Assembly (NCBI GenBank): GCA_018695965.1
Contig: JABHQB010000089.1
Span: 1-10,257 of the forward strand
Direction of reading: 5' to 3'
Source: Flavobacteriales bacterium
Lineage (GTDB): Bacteria; Bacteroidota; Bacteroidia; Flavobacteriales; BACL11
DNA length: 10,257 nucleotides
The translations under genes were made by a program, and so were the position numbers. The notes under the pieces were generated by a model. It did not search any database, was not told the DNA's origin, and was given only the letters and a program-made list of their open reading frames with translations. Shown one piece after another: positions 7,401 to 10,257 of the stretch (positions are counted from its first letter, which is position 1; the number at the start of each line of letters is the position of its first letter).

Positions 7401-8209
7401 ATCCAGTTGTAGTTTACAATGCACCCGGAACTTATGATGTTACTTTAAAAGTAACGGATGCTTATGGAAGTAATACACAAACTATTTTAGGATTAATAAA
7501 ATATTCCGATAGTACATTTATAATTACCAATACACAAAACTATTCTGAAGAGTTTGAAACATCCATTTTCCCTCCTGAATCATGGGAAACTCCACCATCT
7601 TCTTTTTCTTGGCAATCAATTGTAGTAGATACAGGATACAATTGTCATCCTTCTACAGTATCATACGTTAATCATTATTGGATTAATCAAATTGGAGAAG
7701 AAGCTTATCTTATTACGAACAAAATCCGATTAGGTTCAGGTTCCTATCTTTCAGAAAATTTACTGACTTATGATTATGCGTATTCAGGATATTCTGGTTC
7801 TGATGATGGTTTCAGAATTGATATCTCTACAGATTGTGGTGACACATGGGACTCAATTTATGGAGCAAGTGGTACAAGTTTGCAAACTGTACCTTATGTG
7901 GGTAGCGCTTGGTATCCTACCTGTGGAAGTTGGAAAAAAGATACTTTAAACTTAACTAATTTCGGACTAAATGGAGAAACAATTATGATTAGGTTTACTG
8001 CCATAAACGACTATGGAAACCGGTTTTTTATGGATAATGTGAGAGTTAATGGAACAAATATTTCTCTAACTCCATCTGTAAGTTCAGAAAATAAAAAACT
8101 TATTAGAATTGTAGATGTTTTAGGTAGAGTAGTAGAAAAAAGTAGAAACACCTTATTGTTTTATATTTATGATGATGGGTCTGTTGAAGAAAAGATATTT
8201 GTGGAATGA
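4415..8209 (+). CDS. Secreted Asp-box beta-propeller protein with PKD-like, choice-of-anchor-J-like and T9SS-type C-terminal parts
   Basis: The substrate or binding partner is unknown. A signal peptide (about 1-18, cleavage before Q19) is followed by a charged helical stretch. Residues about 110-935 carry about ten Asp-box (BNR) motifs of the S-x-D-x-G-x-x-W type, including TTDKGMNW (145-152), SVDGGNNW, SYDKGENW, TTDGGKTW and SIDGGQNW (852-859). These indicate sortilin/VPS10-like or GH74-like beta-propeller blades. A separate beta-rich module (about 255-418, GQSGNAFN to NWNGIVHYG) is inserted between blades. Then come a PKD-like domain (about 945-1030, WEWTFPGG and GTYDVTLKVTD), a choice-of-anchor-J-like jelly roll (about 1041-1213, SEEFETS to FFMDNVRVNG) and a tail (1218-1264) ending LGRVVEK...LFYIYDDGSVEEKIFVE. 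That tail resembles the last strands of T9SS type A sorting domains, implying export through the outer membrane. Catalytic residues of sialidases or GH74 enzymes could not be assigned, so a binding or adhesion role is equally possible. The gene overlaps the next one by ATGA. Confidence 0.9.
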   Translation: MKYLFFIFLLSLSATVYSQTEMKYNAKSENLSNWAELMYSESPDEGEVIKLYREYYKTNEFVKNKHTQYYKRWIRNISRYTNSKVESSSSESSNQWQCVGPWDFDQHAASRSYAPGAAHVYTVEQSLSNSNVLYAGTATAGAWKTTDKGMNWSLITKNLELNSVYAIEIDFTDFNTIYISGNGVVYKSVDGGNNWNIIGDANFVSLNHSIKDIKLHPQDNQKLFVASNQGLYLSNNAGLTFNQVMSGSFQEIEFQPSGTLSNMSLATPIDPNTGQSGNAFNLINTSGSPLVITGFSQGPSSINTSDTGVTMEVYMTLGNYISSPVWTLVGSAMVNLTTGAATGYIPVTVISIPAGDTVGIWIGRTTGIVGYTTGSGIPGVSPRSQNTDLTITEGHGGAYPNGVQFSQRNWNGIVHYGNPSLLVDTIYFIKQTGDSTEFYRSDDGGNTLTQYTNGWPSPGSGDEQKRTEIAVSPASPNKIVALATGSANGGSGLYGIYISYDKGENWTFQCCGPQPSGAPSATNINMMGWQPDGSDDGGQYYYDLALAVNPNNADSIHVGGVNHWVSADNGITFTCPAKWSQPHKKGYVHADIHDINYSGDDLWFACDGGVFYSANSGDSITKRMFGIAGSDFWGFGIGFKDKDVMLGGTYHNGTLLKDGDTYINNWLCTDGGDGIRGFVNFGNPRMAYSDYGGKILSGDRTVDISTFSMNLKPNASYIVGESSQMEFDPRCFNWHYIGNDTTLWLSKNNGGSFEAIHHFDEKVTSVEVAWSNPNVIYVATWPGWWDDKKIYRTTDGGKTWIDITIPSAQLNGYLSRSYDITVSSNDENTLWVARCSQSGNYNLIDGYNIFKSIDGGQNWINLSTPTLDGEHMTNIEHQRGSNGGVYLGTRNTVYYRNNAMNDWVIYDNNLPKRTFSTQLVPYYREGLLINGTNRSVYEIDLYENSPPSAQIAANRLEINCMNDTVHFVDHSAVRLNSAIWEWTFPGGTPSSSTLENPVVVYNAPGTYDVTLKVTDAYGSNTQTILGLIKYSDSTFIITNTQNYSEEFETSIFPPESWETPPSSFSWQSIVVDTGYNCHPSTVSYVNHYWINQIGEEAYLITNKIRLGSGSYLSENLLTYDYAYSGYSGSDDGFRIDISTDCGDTWDSIYGASGTSLQTVPYVGSAWYPTCGSWKKDTLNLTNFGLNGETIMIRFTAINDYGNRFFMDNVRVNGTNISLTPSVSSENKKLIRIVDVLGRVVEKSRNTLLFYIYDDGSVEEKIFVE

Positions 8210-8931
8210 TAGATTGGTTTTCGGAATGGTTTGATAGCAAATACTATCATATTCTATACAAAAATAGAGATGAAGAGGAAGCGGAAAACTTCTTAAAAAA
8301 TCTGAGTAAATTAAAATTCTTTAAAAAAGAATCTAAGATAATTGATGTTGCCTGTGGCAAAGGAAGACACTCTTTGTTTTTATCTGAGTTAGGTTATGAT
8401 GTAACAGGAGTAGATTTATCGGAAAACAGCATAATATACGCAAAACAATTTGAAAAAGAGAATCTGAAATTTGATGTAGCAGATATGAGAAAAACTTACA
8501 AAAAGAATAGTTTTGATATATCTCTAAACCTATTTACTTCCTTTGGATATTTTAAAAACAAAGAAAATGATTTTTCAGCAATTAAGTCAATGTCAGAAAA
8601 TTTAAAAAAAGATGGAATTCTGATTGTTGATTTCCTAAATTCTAACAAAGTAATTTCCAATTTAATAAAAACAGAAACAAAAGAAATTGATGGAGTTCAA
8701 TTCAATATTACCCGAAAAGTTGAAGATAATTTTATCATCAAAAATATAGAAGTAAACCACAATGAAGATAAATTTTATTTTCAAGAAAAAGTACAAGCAC
8801 TTACAAAAGAAAATTTTTCAGAGCTTTTAACTTTTGCAGGGTTACAAATTATTAATACCTTTGGAAATTATAAGTTAGATGAATTTAATACTCAAACATC
8901 TGACAGATTAATTATTATAGCAAAAAAATGA
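8206..8931 (+). CDS. Class I SAM-dependent methyltransferase, substrate unknown
   Basis: This 241-residue cytoplasmic protein has a Rossmann-type methyltransferase fold. Motif I is IDVACGKGR (46-54), and the acidic residue that usually binds the SAM ribose is D70 in VTGVDLSENS. A DVADMR stretch (90-95) corresponds to the adenine-binding acidic loop, and NLFTSFGYF (108-116) follows as the post-motif strand/helix. The N-terminus (DWFSEWFDSKYYHILYKNRDEEEA) precedes the fold and is distinctive of a Bacteroidota group of uncharacterised methyltransferases, as far as I can recall. The C-terminal part ends in strands (RLIIIAKK) that commonly shape the substrate pocket. No cysteine or metal motif reveals the substrate. 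The start ATG lies within the stop of the exoprotein gene (ATGA), and its own stop overlaps the ZIP start, so it is probably translationally coupled on both sides. Confidence 0.88.
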   Translation: MIDWFSEWFDSKYYHILYKNRDEEEAENFLKNLSKLKFFKKESKIIDVACGKGRHSLFLSELGYDVTGVDLSENSIIYAKQFEKENLKFDVADMRKTYKKNSFDISLNLFTSFGYFKNKENDFSAIKSMSENLKKDGILIVDFLNSNKVISNLIKTETKEIDGVQFNITRKVEDNFIIKNIEVNHNEDKFYFQEKVQALTKENFSELLTFAGLQIINTFGNYKLDEFNTQTSDRLIIIAKK

Positions 8932-9617
8932 ATCAAGATTTCCTATTTTTATTCCTCTCAGTTGCAGTTGGTGCTATTATTGTAGAAATTTTTAAACCTA
9001 CAAAAAGTAAAAATATTCAACTATTACTAACTTTTAGTGGTGCTTATTTACTATCTGTAAGTGTAATTCATTTAATTCCTGAACTTTTCAGAGACAATAT
9101 TTCAAATAATATCGGAATTTTTATTTTGGCTGGTTTTTTAATCCAGATTTTATTAGAATATTTTTCAAAAGGCATAGAACATGGTCATTTTCACAAGAGA
9201 AATACTATTCCATTCTCGGTGCTAATCAGTCTTTGTTTACATTCTTTATTAGAAGGAATACCTTTAGGAGGTCACTTGCACGATCATGCACATAATGCTT
9301 TACTTACAGGAATTTTATTGCATAAAGCTCCTGTTTCGATTGTATTACTCTCCTTATTCCTGCAAAGTGGAATGAGTAAAATAAAGGCCTATTTTTTACT
9401 GCTGTTATTTGCCTTAATGACTCCACTTGGAGTATATTCTGGACATTTGTTTACCGAACTATCAAATTACGCAAATGAAATAATGGCAATTGTAATTGGT
9501 ATTTTTCTACATATTTCTACTACTATTCTATTCGAAAGTACAGATGGACACCGATTTAGTTTTCAAAAGATATTGACTATTATTATTGGGGCCTGCATTG
9601 CCATTTTAAGCCTTTAA
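8928..9617 (+). CDS. ZIP-family divalent metal transporter (zinc/iron permease family)
   Basis: This 229-residue, very hydrophobic inner-membrane protein has about eight predicted membrane segments. ZIP proteins move zinc, iron or other divalent metals into the cytoplasm. Family features seen are HLIPELF (48-54) at the end of the second segment, HSLLEGIPLG (105-114) in the fourth segment with metal-site residues H105 and E109, and LLHKAPVSIVLLSL (130-143) in the fifth with H132. A histidine-rich loop EHGHFHK (84-90) lies between segments three and four, where ZIPs often have one, and a second cluster HLHDHAHN (116-123) lies between four and five. The HS..EG / HK pairing resembles the eukaryotic ZIP1-3 type more than the HN..EG pattern of GufA or ZupT. 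The metal cannot be told from sequence. The start overlaps the methyltransferase stop by ATGA, and the NTPase gene starts one base after its stop. Confidence 0.92.
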   Translation: MNQDFLFLFLSVAVGAIIVEIFKPTKSKNIQLLLTFSGAYLLSVSVIHLIPELFRDNISNNIGIFILAGFLIQILLEYFSKGIEHGHFHKRNTIPFSVLISLCLHSLLEGIPLGGHLHDHAHNALLTGILLHKAPVSIVLLSLFLQSGMSKIKAYFLLLLFALMTPLGVYSGHLFTELSNYANEIMAIVIGIFLHISTTILFESTDGHRFSFQKILTIIIGACIAILSL

Positions 9618-9618
9618 A

Positions 9619-10146
9619 ATGATTCAGAAATATGTAATTTCTGGAGCTCCTGGAACAGGGAAAACAACCATTATTAACGCTCTCAAAAAAAAAGATCATT
9701 ATTGTGCTGAAGAAATTTCACGAGAGTTAATTGCTGAACAGATATCTATTGGAGGTAATATCTTACCTTGGAAAGATCAAATTGCTTTTGAAAATAAAAT
9801 TGCTCATAGACGATACCAACAATATTTAAATAGTCCTGAAAATTGCATTTCCTTTTTTGACAGAAGTAGTATCGATTGTATTGCATACTTAAATAATAAT
9901 AAATTAGAATCTACATCACAGATCAATCAAATTATTAAAAAATGCATCTTTAACAAAACTGTATTTTACACTCCTATTTGGCAAGAAATTTACAAAAATG
10001 ATAATGAAAGACAAGAAAGTTTGGATCAAGCTATTAAGATAGATAAATATCTGAAAGATTGTTACATGAAATTTGGATATATCTTAATTGAAATACCTAA
10101 ATTAGGTGTAGTAGATAGGGTGAATTTTATCCTCTCTAAAATATGA
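9619..10146 (+). CDS. P-loop NTPase of the AAA_28 / NadR-kinase-like type
   Basis: A 175-residue soluble protein. It begins almost directly with a Walker A loop, GAPGTGKTT (9-17), followed by a helix. The probable Walker B/substrate region is FFDRSSID (79-86), where relatives I recall read DRGxxD. NDNERQES (128-135) matches the arginine-bearing lid of this family, and the C-terminal strand/helix (GYILIEIPKLGVVDRVNFIL) completes a nucleoside-kinase-like fold. Relatives include the ribosylnicotinamide kinase domain of NadR and many uncharacterised single-domain ATPases, so a small-molecule phosphotransferase is plausible, but no substrate can be assigned. ATG at 9619 is one base after the ZIP stop and gives the usual short N-terminus before the P-loop. 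It is the last gene of the cluster; no intrinsic terminator is visible after it. Confidence 0.85.
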   Translation: MIQKYVISGAPGTGKTTIINALKKKDHYCAEEISRELIAEQISIGGNILPWKDQIAFENKIAHRRYQQYLNSPENCISFFDRSSIDCIAYLNNNKLESTSQINQIIKKCIFNKTVFYTPIWQEIYKNDNERQESLDQAIKIDKYLKDCYMKFGYILIEIPKLGVVDRVNFILSKI

Positions 10147-10164
10147 TGTATATTTAATTTCTTG

Positions 10165-10172
10165 TATTATTG
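10165..10172 (+). promoter_or_regulatory. Weak candidate promoter for the peroxiredoxin gene
   Basis: TATTATTG is one mismatch from TAnnTTTG and lies about 35 bases before the ATG at 10207, giving a normal leader length. No convincing -33 element is present. The 60-bp AT-rich gap is the only spacing here large enough for a promoter, but read-through from the upstream cluster is also possible. Confidence 0.3.
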
Positions 10173-10206
10173 CAATAAAATTTTTAATTAAAAAAAACAT
10201 AAAATA

Positions 10207-10257
10207 ATGTCAGTATTAGTAGGTAAAAAAGCTCCATCATTTTCAGCACAAGCTGTG
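10207..10257 (+). CDS. Peroxiredoxin (AhpC/TSA family), N-terminal fragment at the right edge
   Basis: Only 17 codons are visible before the window ends. The translation MSVLVGKKAPSFSAQAV matches the start of typical 2-Cys peroxiredoxins, which begin with a V-G-x-x-A-P-x-F segment followed by the thioredoxin fold. These cytoplasmic enzymes reduce hydrogen peroxide and organic peroxides. The catalytic cysteines lie beyond the edge and cannot be checked. The A-rich leader (AAAAAAAACATAAAATAATG) is typical of start sites elsewhere in the window. Confidence 0.8.
   Translation, partial: MSVLVGKKAPSFSAQAV

Noticed and set aside
4415..8209. Sialidase or GH74 glycosidase call for the exoprotein
   Set aside because: Asp-box repeats are shared by many non-enzymatic propellers, and no sialidase Arg triad/FRIP motif or GH74 catalytic aspartate pair could be assigned.

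Overview
The window reads as chromosomal DNA from a low-GC member of the Bacteroidota, probably a marine Flavobacteriales-type organism. Three things point there. A large secreted protein ends in a type IX secretion (T9SS)-type tail. Promoter candidates fit the Bacteroidota pattern (TAnnTTTG near -7, TTTG near -33). Start codons sit in A-rich leaders with no Shine-Dalgarno sequence. No mobile element, tRNA, rRNA or CRISPR array was seen.

Left part (1-4379): a divergent methionine/SAM locus. On the minus strand is metH, the cobalamin-dependent methionine synthase. It is open to the left edge, so the first 906 residues are visible. On the plus strand is metK, SAM synthetase, closed by a strong intrinsic terminator. 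The 353-bp gap between them holds no gene but is full of regulatory structure. The metH leader carries a SAM-I (S-box) riboswitch, and the metK leader carries what looks like a SAM-II riboswitch with its pseudoknot. Two promoter candidates lie back to back between the aptamers. MetH makes methionine and MetK turns it into SAM, so SAM would feed back on both genes through two unrelated RNA folds about 70 bp apart. Both leaders also contain downstream segments able to form alternative structures that compete with the aptamers. In metH this includes a hairpin that places the start codon in its loop.

Right part (4415-10146): a tight same-strand cluster of four genes. The first encodes a 1264-residue secreted Asp-box beta-propeller protein with PKD-like, choice-of-anchor-J-like and T9SS-like C-terminal parts. 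It overlaps a class I methyltransferase gene by an ATGA junction. That gene overlaps a ZIP-family metal transporter gene in the same way, and one base later comes a small P-loop (AAA_28/NadR-like) NTPase gene. The spacing implies co-transcription, but no substrate or shared pathway can be read from the sequence. At the right edge, after a 60-bp gap, the first 17 codons of a peroxiredoxin gene are visible.

The most interesting content is the paired-riboswitch intergenic region. The methyltransferase-ZIP-NTPase cluster attached to a T9SS exoprotein gene is the next most interesting and is functionally unexplained.
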